64,000 bases of DNA from Brachybacterium huguangmaarense (GCF_025725725.1 NZ_CP107020.1:2914001-2978000); one strand, 5' to 3'; shown: positions 45,840 through 56,670, counted from the stretch's first letter. The notes: a model not told the origin generated them from the sequence alone. Program-made: numbers and translations.

Positions 45840-45874
45840 TTGACCGTTAGAACTCTAATCATTAGAGTTCTAAC
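45840..45874 (+). promoter_or_regulatory. marR promoter with operator filling the -35/-10 region
   Basis: TTGACC (45840-45845), a 17-nt spacer and TAGAGT (45863-45868) give a near-consensus promoter 7 nt before the ATG at 45876. A perfect palindrome, GTTAGAACTCTAAT-C-ATTAGAGTTCTAAC, covers 45846-45874, exactly from the end of the -35 to the start codon. The MarR protein encoded next is the obvious binder, and binding would block RNA polymerase. Confidence 0.85.
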
Positions 45875-45875
45875 C

Positions 45876-46346
45876 ATGACCGATCGAGCCGAGCAGTTCG
45901 CCGACGCCGTCTTCGCCATCGCCTTCGCCCAACGGGCGGCCGCCGACGAGTGGGTGCGACGCAGCGGGCTCACGCGCCAGCAGGCGTTCACGATCGGCTA
46001 CATCGAGGAGAACCAGGATCGCGGAGTGATCGCCCGCGAGATCTCCGAGGTGTCGGGCACCACCCCGGCATCGGTCGCAAGCCTCCTGCGGGGGCTCGAG
46101 GACCGGGGCCTCATCACGCGCACGCCGTCGCCCGACGACTCGCGCGTGAAGCTCCTCGCCGCCACCGACGAGGGGGTCCGTCTCACCGAGGGCTTCGACG
46201 ACGCCGTGCGCGAAGCCCAGGCCCAGCTGCTCACCGCGCTCTCCTCCGAGGAGCAGGACCAGCTGATGACGCTGCTCAACCGGGTCGTCGCATCCGTCGA
46301 CCCGGGAGACATGCCGCGCCGCCGGCGAAGCCGCCGCGACAGCTAG
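45876..46346 (+). CDS. MarR-family repressor of the MATE pump
   Basis: 156 residues. The winged helix is RQQAFTIGYIEENQDRGVI, then ISEVSGTTPASVASLLRGL and the wing TRTPSPDDSRVKLLAATDEG. The C-terminal helix ends in a basic tail. It is probably translated from a leaderless mRNA. The MATE gene follows 65 nt downstream and should be co-transcribed. Confidence 0.9.
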   Translation: MTDRAEQFADAVFAIAFAQRAAADEWVRRSGLTRQQAFTIGYIEENQDRGVIAREISEVSGTTPASVASLLRGLEDRGLITRTPSPDDSRVKLLAATDEGVRLTEGFDDAVREAQAQLLTALSSEEQDQLMTLLNRVVASVDPGDMPRRRRSRRDS

Positions 46347-46411
46347 TCGCGCCCGCTTCCGCCACCCCATCACCGCTTCTCACCAGCCGTTCACGGAACG
46401 GAGGATCACTC

Positions 46412-47896
46412 ATGACCGAAACCACTCTCACCCCCCTGACCCCGGGCGCACCCCAGGGCCCCGCACCGGCCCCCGAGGCCGCCCCCACGACGTCCTCGAA
46501 CCGCCTCATGCTCGCCTCGGCGCCCATCTGGCGCGCCCTCGTCCACCTGTGCATCCCGATGATCGCCGCCTTCTCGGTGGGCTCGATCTACAACATCATC
46601 AACGCGGGATTCATCGGCTCGCTCCACTCGACGCCGATGCTCGCGGCGCTCACGTTCTCGCTGCCCGTCTTCTCGCTCATCATGGCGATCGGCGGCGTGT
46701 TCGGCGTCGGCGGCGGGACCTATATCTCGCGCCTGCTCGGCTCGCAGGAGGCCGAGGGCGCCGACGGCGAGGCCGCCGGCCTCCGCATCAAGCAGGTGTC
46801 GTCGTTCGTCCTGTGGGGAGCCCTCGCCGGGGGCGTCGTGATCGGCGTCGTCGGTCTCGTGCTCGCCTCCCCGATCTCCGCGCTCGTCGGCGCCTCGGGG
46901 TCGGCCCTCACGCCGACCGCGCAGTACATCGGGGCGATGTTCGCCTTCGCCCCCGTCTACGTCGCGGTGTTCGCCCTCGAGCAGATCGTGCGCGCCGAGG
47001 GCGCGGCGGTCGCCTCCATGAACGGGCTCATCCTCTCCACGATCGCGAACCTCGTCTTCGACGTGCTGTTCATCCTGGTGCTCCCGTGGGGCGTGCTCGG
47101 AGCGGGGCTTGCCCTCGGGCTGTCCAACGCCGTGGCCGTCGCGTACTACGCGTGGTGGCTGACGCGGCGCAGCACCGTCGTCTCCCTCTCCCCGCGCCAT
47201 CTCCGGCTGGATCGCGAGATGCTGCGCACGGTGTTCGGGGTGGGCGTCTCGGAGCTCCTGCAGTCCTCGTTCCTCATCGTCACGAGCCTGCTCGTGAACT
47301 GGATCGCGATCGGCTACGGCGAGGCGCTGCTCGCCTCGATGGGCGTCGCGCTGCGTATCTCGCAGCTGCCCGAGATGATCTGCATGGGCGTGTTCATGGG
47401 TGCGATCCCGCTGTTCGCCTACAGCTACGGGGCGGGCAACCACGCCCGGCTGCGCAGCGCCATCACCGGCTCGGCGGTCTCGATCCTGGGTATCACCCTC
47501 GTGTTCTCCGGGCTCGTGTTTCTGTTCCGTGATCAGGTGTTCGCGCTCTTCAGCGCCGATCCGGCCGTGCTCTCGGACGGCACCCAGATGCTCACGGCCA
47601 TGCTCGTCGCGACCATCTTCAACGGCATCACCGGGCTCGTGATCGCGGTCTTCCAGGCCACCGAGCAGATGCGCAACGCGACGATCATGTCGGTGGCGCA
47701 GGGCGTGCTGTTCATCCCGGTGGTCCTGATCGCCAACGCCGTCTTCGGCATGACCGGCGTGATCTGGTCGATGACGGTGACCGAGCTGCTCACCTTCGGC
47801 CTGGGCATGGTGCTGTTCGCGACCTCGCGCCGGGCTCTCGACGCCGAGCCCTCCGCCGAGGCGGTCGAGGCCGCGGAGGCCGCGCTCGCCGAGTGA
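46412..47896 (+). CDS. MATE-family multidrug efflux transporter
   Basis: 494 residues with about 12 membrane helices and a polar, alanine/proline-rich N-terminus. Typical segments are IPMIAAFSVGSIYNIINAGF, FGVGGGTYISRLLG, VRAEGAAVASMNGLI and the repeat half starting VSELLQSSFLIVTSLLVN. It exports cationic drugs in exchange for Na+ or H+. Good GGAGGA site before the ATG. Controlled by the upstream MarR. Confidence 0.92.
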   Translation: MTETTLTPLTPGAPQGPAPAPEAAPTTSSNRLMLASAPIWRALVHLCIPMIAAFSVGSIYNIINAGFIGSLHSTPMLAALTFSLPVFSLIMAIGGVFGVGGGTYISRLLGSQEAEGADGEAAGLRIKQVSSFVLWGALAGGVVIGVVGLVLASPISALVGASGSALTPTAQYIGAMFAFAPVYVAVFALEQIVRAEGAAVASMNGLILSTIANLVFDVLFILVLPWGVLGAGLALGLSNAVAVAYYAWWLTRRSTVVSLSPRHLRLDREMLRTVFGVGVSELLQSSFLIVTSLLVNWIAIGYGEALLASMGVALRISQLPEMICMGVFMGAIPLFAYSYGAGNHARLRSAITGSAVSILGITLVFSGLVFLFRDQVFALFSADPAVLSDGTQMLTAMLVATIFNGITGLVIAVFQATEQMRNATIMSVAQGVLFIPVVLIANAVFGMTGVIWSMTVTELLTFGLGMVLFATSRRALDAEPSAEAVEAAEAALAE

Positions 47897-47967
47897 GACC
47901 GGCCCTCATCGAAGAGGCCGTCGTGCCGACGACATGCCGGGCCCCCGCCCGCGCCACCCGCGAGGCG

Positions 47968-48681
47968 TCAGCGCCCGAGGGCCGCGAGCAGCGCCTGCAC
48001 CGCGCCGTCGTCGGTCGTGGCGTAACCGTCGTCCGTAGCGGACCCGAGGCGCCCCTCCACGGGGTCGGTCACGTGGCGCGAGGCCGAGGCGTGCACGGCC
48101 GCGACCCCGGTCGCGGTGAGGACGTGGACGTTGCCGGCGGTGATCCCCGCGCCGGCCATGACCTCGATCCGCCCTGCCGCACGGTCCACCGTGCGCGCGA
48201 TCGTCTCCGCACGGTCGACGGCACGATCGCCGCCGCCGGAGGTCAGCAGGCGGCGCATGCCCAGGGCTGCGAGGGTGTCGAGCGCGCGGTCGTGGTCGGC
48301 GAGCGCGTCGAAGGCACGATGGAAGGACGTCTCGGGGGACTCCGCCACGACGTGGCGCACGAACCGCTCGTCGATCAGGCCCTCGCGCGTCGCGCCGACG
48401 ACGACCCCGGCCGCGCCGGCCGCGACCGCCGAGCGCACGTCCGCGAGCATCACCCGGCGCTCGTCGGGCCCGTACTCGAAGCCGCCGGCTCGCGGCCGGA
48501 TCAGCACATGCACCGAGACGCCGGTGGCGACGGCGGTCTCGAGGAGCCCGACCGACGGCGTGATCCCGCCGAGCGCGAGGGCGCCGCACAGCTCCATCCG
48601 GTCGACCCCGCGGCGCCGGGCGATCATCGCGCCCGCGACGTCCTGCACGGCGAGCTCGAGGACGACCCCCGGTGCGCTCAT
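47968..48681 (-). CDS. cutC: CutC-family copper homeostasis protein
   Basis: 237 residues, TIM barrel. Family features are LELAVQDVAGAMIARRRGVD, RMELCGALALGGITPSVGLL, VHVLIRPRAGGFEYGPDE, SFHRAFDALADHDRAL and RLLTSGGGDRAVD. A copper role was proposed in E. coli, but the molecular activity is uncertain. It overlaps the in-frame 3' remnant of the M81 gene by 4 nt, so both belong to one operon. Confidence 0.92.
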   Translation of the reverse strand: MSAPGVVLELAVQDVAGAMIARRRGVDRMELCGALALGGITPSVGLLETAVATGVSVHVLIRPRAGGFEYGPDERRVMLADVRSAVAAGAAGVVVGATREGLIDERFVRHVVAESPETSFHRAFDALADHDRALDTLAALGMRRLLTSGGGDRAVDRAETIARTVDRAAGRIEVMAGAGITAGNVHVLTATGVAAVHASASRHVTDPVEGRLGSATDDGYATTDDGAVQALLAALGR

Positions 48682-48806
48682 CGCCGGAGGTCCGCGACGG
48701 CAGGGGCGGGGATCTCCGCGTCGAAGGGGATCATCGGCCGTTCGATGCGCCGGTGGCCGAGCCGGACCAGGTCCTGGTCGACGCCACCCGGCGTCAGGGC
48801 CATCAT
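48678..48806 (-). pseudogene. in-frame C-terminal continuation of the M81 gene after a TGA
   Basis: Directly after the M81 stop (TGA 48809-48807), the same frame continues for 42 codons as MMALTPGGVDQDLVRL and then RRIERPMIPFD to a TGA that overlaps the cutC ATG. ALTPGxVDQD...RPMxPFD is the usual C-terminus of MlrC/M81 proteins. It starts with two ATG codons, so reinitiation could make it separately. Confidence 0.75.
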
Positions 48807-50204
48807 TCAGTCGGCCGCGGCGTCGTACTGGTCGGGCTCGAGGTAACCCATCTTCACCACGACGATGTCGGCGCCGGTCATGGACAGTCCCAGACGCTCG
48901 AACATGGCAGACGTGGCGAATTGGGACCGTCGCGCGGTGACGATCACCTCGAGCCCGGTGGACCGATCCGCGTCGAGCACGCGCAACCGCGCGGCGGGGC
49001 CCGTCGCCGGGGAGTCGTCCGTGGCCTCGACGCGCACCGTGAGCGGCACGGGACCGGGGGCGCGGGTGTCGATCGTGCCGCCCACGCGGACGTCGACGAT
49101 CCCGCCCACCCCGGTCTCGTGCGCGATGCGCACGGTCTCGGGGTCCACGATCGAGGCGACGAGCACGCTCACCTCCGCTCGGAGGACCTCAGGCCGGCGG
49201 GCGAGCTCGCCGAGGCAGACGGTGACGTCGTCGGCCCCGCCGGCACCGGGGTTGTCACCCGAGTCCGAGATCCAGAACGGCCGTTCACCCGAGGCGATCG
49301 CGGTGTCCAGGCATGCGGTGAAGGTGCCGGTCGGTGCCACGAACTCGAACTCGTGGCGTGCCTGCCAGACGGCGGTCGCGAGCTCGAGCACGGCGTGCTC
49401 GACGGCGCGCGCGTCGTCGCCGTACGCACCGATCGCCGCGCTGCAGCGCGGCTGGTCGGCCCATGCGAAGCCGATCAGGTAGGCCATGTCGGTGACCCCC
49501 GCACGGTTCTCGAGATCCGCGATCCGCGCGTAGAGCGCTCGTGCCGGCTCGACGCGCGTGGAGGTCATCTCCCCCGGCAGCAGGATCGGCAGCCGGATGA
49601 GGGCCTTGCTGGGTTTCGGTGCGGGCGTCCCGGGGGTCACGAGCCGCAGGCGCTCGAGGAGATGGCGCACGGCCCGCTCGCGGGTCTCCCAGGTGTCGAT
49701 GTGGGGAGCGTGCCGGTAGCAGGTCAGCAGGTCCACCCCGGCGAAGAGCGCGTCGGACATGTTGCCGTGGAGGTCCATGCCGGTGGTGACCAGCGGCTCC
49801 TCTCCGATCACCCCGCGGATCGCGGTGATGAGGTCCCCCTCGGCGTCGTCCATGCCCTCGACGCTCATCGCGCCGTGGATGTCGAAGTACAGGCCGTCGA
49901 GGGGCGCCTGCTCGACCAGCACGGCGAGACCGTCGAGGATCTCCGTCTTCCAGGCCGCATAGGCCTCGGCGGCGACGACGCCGCCGGGCAGCGCGCCGGC
50001 GTGGAGCACGCCGTGCCAGTCGGCCGCCTCCCGCAGGTCGCTGCCGGGGGCGAGGAAGGGATAACGACCGAGGACATCCTGACCGCGCCGCACCTCGAAG
50101 TCCTCGAAGGAGGAGCGGTACGGGGTGAAGGTCGAGGACTCGATGTGGATCCCGGCGATCGCGATGCGCGGGCGAGGGCCGGGAGGAGTCGGTGGTACGG
50201 GCAC
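48807..50204 (-). CDS. M81-family (MlrC-type) metallopeptidase, C-terminally shortened
   Basis: 465 residues. The MlrC family hydrolyses small cyclic or linear peptides and related amides. Metal-binding segments are visible: LYFDIHGAMSVEGMDD, TTGMDLHGNMSDALF and CYRHAPHIDTWETRERA, and WISDSGDNPGAGGADD begins the C-terminal domain. The frame stops at GYLEPDQYDAAAD, about 40 residues before the family's normal end, by a TGA followed by the rest in frame. It may still fold, since the zinc ligands are upstream. The start is a GTG with AAAGG upstream. Neighbour: cutC. Confidence 0.85.
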   Translation of the reverse strand: MPVPPTPPGPRPRIAIAGIHIESSTFTPYRSSFEDFEVRRGQDVLGRYPFLAPGSDLREAADWHGVLHAGALPGGVVAAEAYAAWKTEILDGLAVLVEQAPLDGLYFDIHGAMSVEGMDDAEGDLITAIRGVIGEEPLVTTGMDLHGNMSDALFAGVDLLTCYRHAPHIDTWETRERAVRHLLERLRLVTPGTPAPKPSKALIRLPILLPGEMTSTRVEPARALYARIADLENRAGVTDMAYLIGFAWADQPRCSAAIGAYGDDARAVEHAVLELATAVWQARHEFEFVAPTGTFTACLDTAIASGERPFWISDSGDNPGAGGADDVTVCLGELARRPEVLRAEVSVLVASIVDPETVRIAHETGVGGIVDVRVGGTIDTRAPGPVPLTVRVEATDDSPATGPAARLRVLDADRSTGLEVIVTARRSQFATSAMFERLGLSMTGADIVVVKMGYLEPDQYDAAAD

Positions 50205-50352
50205 AGGAAGACCTTTCGTCAGAGCGGAGTGTTGCGCAATGCAGAGCAGAGCGGACAGGGCGTGATGAGCGGACGGACCGTGACGCGACGGGAGACGACT
50301 CGACCATCGTCCGAGATGTGTCCTCAGGACGCGTCCAGCCTCCCGAACGCGG

Positions 50353-52260
50353 TCAGTGCCGCTCGTTCAACGCGAGCGCCGCCTGCACGAGCGCGAGGTG
50401 GCTGAGGGCCTGGGGCACGTTTCCGAGGAAGGCTCCGGTCGCCGAGTCGATCATCTCCGGCCAGATCCCGACGTCGTTCGCGAGGGCGAGCATCGACGTC
50501 ATCCATTGCTCGGCCTCCTCGAATCGGCCCACGAGGGCCATCGCGGCGATGCCCCAGAAGGAGCAGGCGACGAACGCCCCCTCCTCCTGGGCCATCCCGG
50601 AGTAGCGGTGAAGCAGGGGTCCGCTTCCGAGATCGGCGCGCAACGCGTCGATCGTCCGGCTCATCCGCTCGCCCGTGTCGAACCCGCTGCGGGCGTGCAG
50701 CAGGATCGAGGTGTCGAGCGCGTCGCTGTCGGGGTGCATCAGGTAGGCGCCGCGGCTCTCCGACCAGCAGTTGTCCTCGACCCAGGTACGGATGCGGTCG
50801 GCCTCCGCGCTCCACCGGTCGCTGCTGCCGGGGATCTGGCCGAGCTCTGCGAGGTGGGCTGCGCAGGTCAGGGCCTGCCAGCAGCCCAGCTTCGAGGTCG
50901 TGTAATGGTGCAGCTCGGGCAGCTCCCACATGCCGGAGTCCCGCCGGTGCCAGGCATCGGCGGCCTCGTCGGCGACTGCGGCCAGCAGACGTCCCGTCTC
51001 CGCGTCGAGCAGGTTCCCCGCGTCGACGTACCCTCGCGCCACCGCGAGGATGTCGCCGTAGACACCCAGCTGCAGCTGGTCGTGAGCCCGGTTGCCGGCC
51101 ACGACCGGGCCATGTCCGCGCCACCCCGGGACGTCGAACACGTGCGGTTCAGCAGGGATCGAGCCGTCGAGCCCGAAGAACACGTGCATGCCGTGCTCGC
51201 GCAGCGTGCGCAACGTCCAGGAGAGGGCGGAGTGGACCTCTTCGCGCAGCCCGAACCCGATCCAGGCGTCCAGGGTGTACGCGGTGTCGCGGACCCACGA
51301 GTAGCGATAGTCCCAGTTCTTCGGGGTGGTCAGGCTCTCGGGGAGCGAGGTGGTCGCAGCCGCCGCGATCGCGCCCGTGGGCTCATGCAGGAGAAGCTTG
51401 AGCGCGAGCGCGCTGCGCTGGACCGCCTTGCCCCAGGAGCCATCGCAATGGAACTCGTGGGTCCACGCTTGCCAGCGGTCGATGGAGCGATCGATCCCGC
51501 GATCCACGTCCTCGGGGCCGGGCAGGAAGACGGGCTCCCCGGAGGTCCCGCTCAGGACCACCAAGTGTCGTGACCCCTCTTCGGCCGTGAACTCGCCTCG
51601 GCAGGCCTGCTCATGGGTCTCGAGCGTCATGTCGCCCAGCGTCTGGACCGCGATGGTGACGCCGTCGTCGTGGAGCACCGGGCCGACATGCGTGCGTTCC
51701 ACCCACGGCGAGGCCGTGCCCAGTGCGGTGCCCGGCTCGACGGACCAGCCCATCGGTATCGACCCGTGCAGACCCTCGATGCGGCACGCCAGCTCGCTCC
51801 ACGGAAGGCGTCCGGCCAGTCCGACGTTCATGGACTGCGTCACGCGCGCCCGGCCGGTGTCGGTCTCATAGGTCGTCACGAGGACGTTGGTGCCCCGGAC
51901 GTAACGACGCCGCATGCGGTACGGCACGGTCGGCGCGAGCTCGATGAAGCCGCCGTCGTCGGCGTCCAGCAGGGAGGCGAAGACCGGGGTCGTGTCCAAG
52001 TCGGGCACGGGGAACCAGTCGATCCGGCCGTCGGCGGCCACCAGCGCGACCGTTCGTCCGTCCCCGAGCGCGGCGTAGGAGCGCAGGTCCGCATAGCCTT
52101 CGGTGCGCGGCACCGGGTCACGGAAGTCGTCGTCCGCCGCGTGACCCGAGCCATCGGTTCGCGTCGTCGCGTCCCCGTCGATGGTCTGAGAGCCATCCGC
52201 CATCGGTGTCGGATCGTTCGGCGCGGCGCGCTGGGGATCTGAGCCGTCGCTGTCGTCCAT
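50353..52260 (-). CDS. GH15 glucoamylase/trehalase-family protein
   Basis: 635 residues. An N-terminal beta domain (about 60-270, starting YADLRSYAALGDGRTVALVA) precedes an alpha/alpha barrel with the GH15 hallmarks TTPKNWDYRYSWVRDTAYTL, EPHVFDVPGWRGHGPVVAGN, and EEGAFVACSFWGIAAMALVG. The actinobacterial branch includes trehalases and glucan hydrolases; substrate is not decidable. No signal peptide, so cytosolic. The ATG at 52260 follows AGAGGTGG. Functionally it may join the maltodextrin genes at 28-40 kb. Confidence 0.9.
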   Translation of the reverse strand: MDDSDGSDPQRAAPNDPTPMADGSQTIDGDATTRTDGSGHAADDDFRDPVPRTEGYADLRSYAALGDGRTVALVAADGRIDWFPVPDLDTTPVFASLLDADDGGFIELAPTVPYRMRRRYVRGTNVLVTTYETDTGRARVTQSMNVGLAGRLPWSELACRIEGLHGSIPMGWSVEPGTALGTASPWVERTHVGPVLHDDGVTIAVQTLGDMTLETHEQACRGEFTAEEGSRHLVVLSGTSGEPVFLPGPEDVDRGIDRSIDRWQAWTHEFHCDGSWGKAVQRSALALKLLLHEPTGAIAAAATTSLPESLTTPKNWDYRYSWVRDTAYTLDAWIGFGLREEVHSALSWTLRTLREHGMHVFFGLDGSIPAEPHVFDVPGWRGHGPVVAGNRAHDQLQLGVYGDILAVARGYVDAGNLLDAETGRLLAAVADEAADAWHRRDSGMWELPELHHYTTSKLGCWQALTCAAHLAELGQIPGSSDRWSAEADRIRTWVEDNCWSESRGAYLMHPDSDALDTSILLHARSGFDTGERMSRTIDALRADLGSGPLLHRYSGMAQEEGAFVACSFWGIAAMALVGRFEEAEQWMTSMLALANDVGIWPEMIDSATGAFLGNVPQALSHLALVQAALALNERH

Positions 52261-52506
52261 GGCCACCTCTGCTTCTTGCTCCGGGCGACGAGGACCCCGC
52301 ACCTCGAGGAGGATTCGAACAGTCCGCGGCCGTCGCTCCGCGAAGCGTACCGAAGGCTCGGCTCGGGATGCGTATGGCCGCGACGGCGCGGCGGACCTCG
52401 GGGCGCACGGATTCCGCGGCTGACGTGGAAGCAGGCTCGACCTAGCAATACGGTCGGTCACAGCAGATGCACAGCCTCACCATGTCGGCCCCTTACTCGC
52501 GCTCCG

Positions 52507-52512
52507 TACGGT
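52507..52512 (+). promoter_or_regulatory. -10 element of the CotH-like gene
   Basis: TACGGT, 7 nt before the ATG at 52520; no ribosome site. Confidence 0.5.
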
Positions 52513-52519
52513 CAGGTCC

Positions 52520-54196
52520 ATGTCGACCGATCACCTCTGCCATCAGTCTGCCCATCGCTCAGGTCCCTCCCGCCGAGGATTCCTCGCCCTGAGCGGCCTG
52601 GGCCTCGGCGTCGCGCTCACCGCCGCCGGATGCTCCGCCTCGTCCTCATCGAGCACCGCGACCCTGGACGGGAAGACGGTGACTGGGGCCGTCGACGGCG
52701 ACTTCTGGGACCGTTCGACCCTCCACACCGTCAAGGTCGTGTTCGACACCGACGACTACGACGCGATGATCGAGACCTACGCCTCGAGCCAGGACAAGAC
52801 CTGGATCGAGGCGGACGTCGAGATCGACGGGAACGTCTTCGAGAAGGTGGGAATGAAGCTCAAGGGCAACTCGAGCCTGCGCAGCCTCGCCGGTGACAAC
52901 GGCGGCGGACCGGGCGGGAATGCGCCCGGCGGCGCCGCGACCGCGTCGGACGGCGGGGGTGATGACACGACCTCGACCACGCAGGGCACGACGGCTTCCA
53001 ACGGCGGGGGCGCCGCGGGCGGCGGGGCCATTCAGGGCGACGACGAGGGCGACGGCAGCATCTCGGCCGACGACCCGACGGGGCTCCCGTGGCTCATCCG
53101 CCTCGACAAGTACACCGACGGTCAGAGCTACAGCGGCCGCAGCGATTTCGTGGTCCGCGGCAACAACACCGACACCTCCCTCAACGAGGCCGTCGCCCTC
53201 GACGTCCTGTCGCTCGCGAAGGTGCCGGCCGAGACCTACGCGTTCACCCGCTTCAGCGTGAACGGCGCCGACGCGAAGCTGCGCCTCGTGCTCGACCTGC
53301 CCGACGACTCGGCCTGGAATGCCGACACCTTCGACAGCAAGGGCGCGACCTTCAAGGCCGACGCCGACGGCGACTACTCCTATCGCGGGGACACGGCCGA
53401 CGACTACGCCGACGCCTTCGACGCCGAGTTCCTGGCCGACGGCCTGTCCGAGGACACCGCCTTCACCGCCCTCGGTGCGTTCCTGCAGTTCCTCAACGAG
53501 TCCGAGGACGCCGACTTCGCCTCTGAGCTGCCCGACAAGCTCGACGTCGAGGGCTTCGCGACCTATCTGGCCGTGCAGGACTTGGTCAAGAACACCGACG
53601 ACATCGACGGGCCCGGCAACAACTCCTATCTGCACTACGACCCGGACTCCGAGAAGTGGACCGTCGTCGCATGGGACCAGAACCTGTCGTTCGGCGGCAT
53701 GGGGGGCATGGGCGGCGGAGGTGGCCAGGGCGGCCAGGGGTTCCCGGGCGGAGGCACCATGCCCAGCGACGGCGGCGGCGCCATGCCGTCGGGCGGCCCG
53801 ATGCAGGGCGGCGGCGCGTCGGACGCCGGAGGCACGCCGCCGCAGGGCGCTCCCCAGCCTCCGACGGGGGCCGGCGACCAGGGCGCCCCGACCGGGCAGG
53901 ACGACCAGACCGACCAGAGCACGCAGGGCGGCGCCGCCCAGGGAGGCCCCAGGGGCGGCATGGGCGGCGGCCGGGGCGGCAACATCCTGTCCGAGCGCTT
54001 CCGGGCCGACTCCACCTTCTCGGCGCTCTACGACTCGACCCTCGCGTCGGTCAAGGAGGCCGTCTACACCTCCGGCGACGCGACCGACCGTCTGAACGCC
54101 CTCGTCTCCCTGCTCACCAAGGACGCGAGCGACCTGGTCACGGACGACGAGATCCAGTCGGACGCGGAGACGATCTCCACGGTGATCACGGGCTGA
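52520..54196 (+). CDS. CotH-kinase-family lipoprotein
   Basis: 558 residues. Signal with twin arginines (SRRGFLALSGLGLG) and lipobox ending at Cys38, so exported and lipid-anchored. The CotH domain spans about 50-395; the key stretch is LVKNTDDIDGPGNNSYLH and then WTVVAWDQNLSFG. Two low-complexity insertions stand out: a Gly/Thr loop at about 133-180 and a Gly/Pro/Gln stretch at about 393-490. CotH is a protein kinase in Bacillus spores; in actinobacteria the role is unknown. Leaderless start. Confidence 0.88.
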   Translation: MSTDHLCHQSAHRSGPSRRGFLALSGLGLGVALTAAGCSASSSSSTATLDGKTVTGAVDGDFWDRSTLHTVKVVFDTDDYDAMIETYASSQDKTWIEADVEIDGNVFEKVGMKLKGNSSLRSLAGDNGGGPGGNAPGGAATASDGGGDDTTSTTQGTTASNGGGAAGGGAIQGDDEGDGSISADDPTGLPWLIRLDKYTDGQSYSGRSDFVVRGNNTDTSLNEAVALDVLSLAKVPAETYAFTRFSVNGADAKLRLVLDLPDDSAWNADTFDSKGATFKADADGDYSYRGDTADDYADAFDAEFLADGLSEDTAFTALGAFLQFLNESEDADFASELPDKLDVEGFATYLAVQDLVKNTDDIDGPGNNSYLHYDPDSEKWTVVAWDQNLSFGGMGGMGGGGGQGGQGFPGGGTMPSDGGGAMPSGGPMQGGGASDAGGTPPQGAPQPPTGAGDQGAPTGQDDQTDQSTQGGAAQGGPRGGMGGGRGGNILSERFRADSTFSALYDSTLASVKEAVYTSGDATDRLNALVSLLTKDASDLVTDDEIQSDAETISTVITG

Positions 54197-54294
54197 GGCC
54201 GCGCCGGGCGCGCCCGTCCGGCAGATGCTGCGCGCCCGCGCTCCGTGCGCGTCGCGGATCTAGGATCGAGGGAACCGACCCTGACGGAGAACCC

Positions 54295-55227
54295 ATGAAG
54301 ACCTTCACCCTGCCCGGCACCGACCTGGTGGTGCCCAACGTCGTCCTCGGCCTCATGCGCATCCAGGACAAGACCGACGACGAGGTGCGGACGCTCATCA
54401 GCGCCGCACGCGATGCCGGCATCACGTTCCTGGACCACGCGGACATCTACGGCACGGGCGTGCACGGCTGCGAGCGCCGCTTCGCCGAGGCCCTGCGGCT
54501 CACGTCGTCCGAGCGCGAGCAGTTCGTCATCCAGTCCAAGGCCGGGATCGTCAAGGACGGCCCGTACTTCGACTTCTCGTACGAGCACATCGTCGAGACC
54601 GTGAACGGCTCGCTCGAGGCGCTCGGCACCGACTATCTCGACATCCTCCTGCTGCACCGCCCCGATGCGCTCGTCGAGCCCGAGGAGGTCGCCCGGGCGT
54701 TCGACGACCTGTCGAGCGCCGGCAAGGTGCGCGCGTTCGGCGTCTCGAACCACACGCCCGGTCAGATCGAGCTGCTGCGGCGCTCCGTGTCCCAGCCGCT
54801 CGTCGCCAACCAGCTGCAGCTGTCGATCACGCACTCGCCGCTCGTCGCCCAGGGCGTCACGGCGAACATGGAGGGGCTGGACCAGTCGATCGTCCGCGAC
54901 GGCGGCGTGCTCGACTACTGCCGTCTGCACGACATCACCGTGCAGGCGTGGTCGCCGTTCCAGGCGGGGCTCTTCGACGGGCCGTTCCTGGGCTCCGACC
55001 GCTTCGGCGAACTCAACGCCGAGATCGATCGCCTCGCCGAGAAGTACGGCGTCCCGGCCGAGGCGATCGCGGTCGCGTGGATCACCCGTCATCCGGCGCA
55101 GATGCAGGTCGTGCTCGGCACGACCACGCCCGAGAGGGTCGCCGCCGCCGCGCTCGGCTCGGACATCCCCCTCACCCGCCCCGAGTGGTACGGGCTGTTC
55201 CGCGCCGCCGGCCACCGGGTGCCCTGA
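54295..55227 (+). CDS. aldo/keto reductase
   Basis: 310 residues, NADPH-dependent TIM barrel. The catalytic aspartate and tyrosine are in ITFLDHADIYGTGVHGCE, the lysine in VIQSKAGI, the histidine in DILLLHRPDAL. FGVSNHTPGQIELLRR and VLGTTTPERVAAAA close the fold. It resembles the YdhF-like oxidoreductases. An ACGGAG site precedes the ATG, and TAGGAT further upstream could be the -10. Confidence 0.92.
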   Translation: MKTFTLPGTDLVVPNVVLGLMRIQDKTDDEVRTLISAARDAGITFLDHADIYGTGVHGCERRFAEALRLTSSEREQFVIQSKAGIVKDGPYFDFSYEHIVETVNGSLEALGTDYLDILLLHRPDALVEPEEVARAFDDLSSAGKVRAFGVSNHTPGQIELLRRSVSQPLVANQLQLSITHSPLVAQGVTANMEGLDQSIVRDGGVLDYCRLHDITVQAWSPFQAGLFDGPFLGSDRFGELNAEIDRLAEKYGVPAEAIAVAWITRHPAQMQVVLGTTTPERVAAAALGSDIPLTRPEWYGLFRAAGHRVP

Positions 55228-56642
<1,415 letters not shown>

Positions 56643-56670
56643 GGACCTGTCAGTCGCAGGAGGTGTCGTC

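Noticed and set aside
48807-48809. TGA as selenocysteine codon in the M81 gene
   Set aside because: No SECIS-like hairpin is evident right after it, the family does not use selenocysteine, and the position is far from the metal site. Nonsense mutation or sequence error is more likely.
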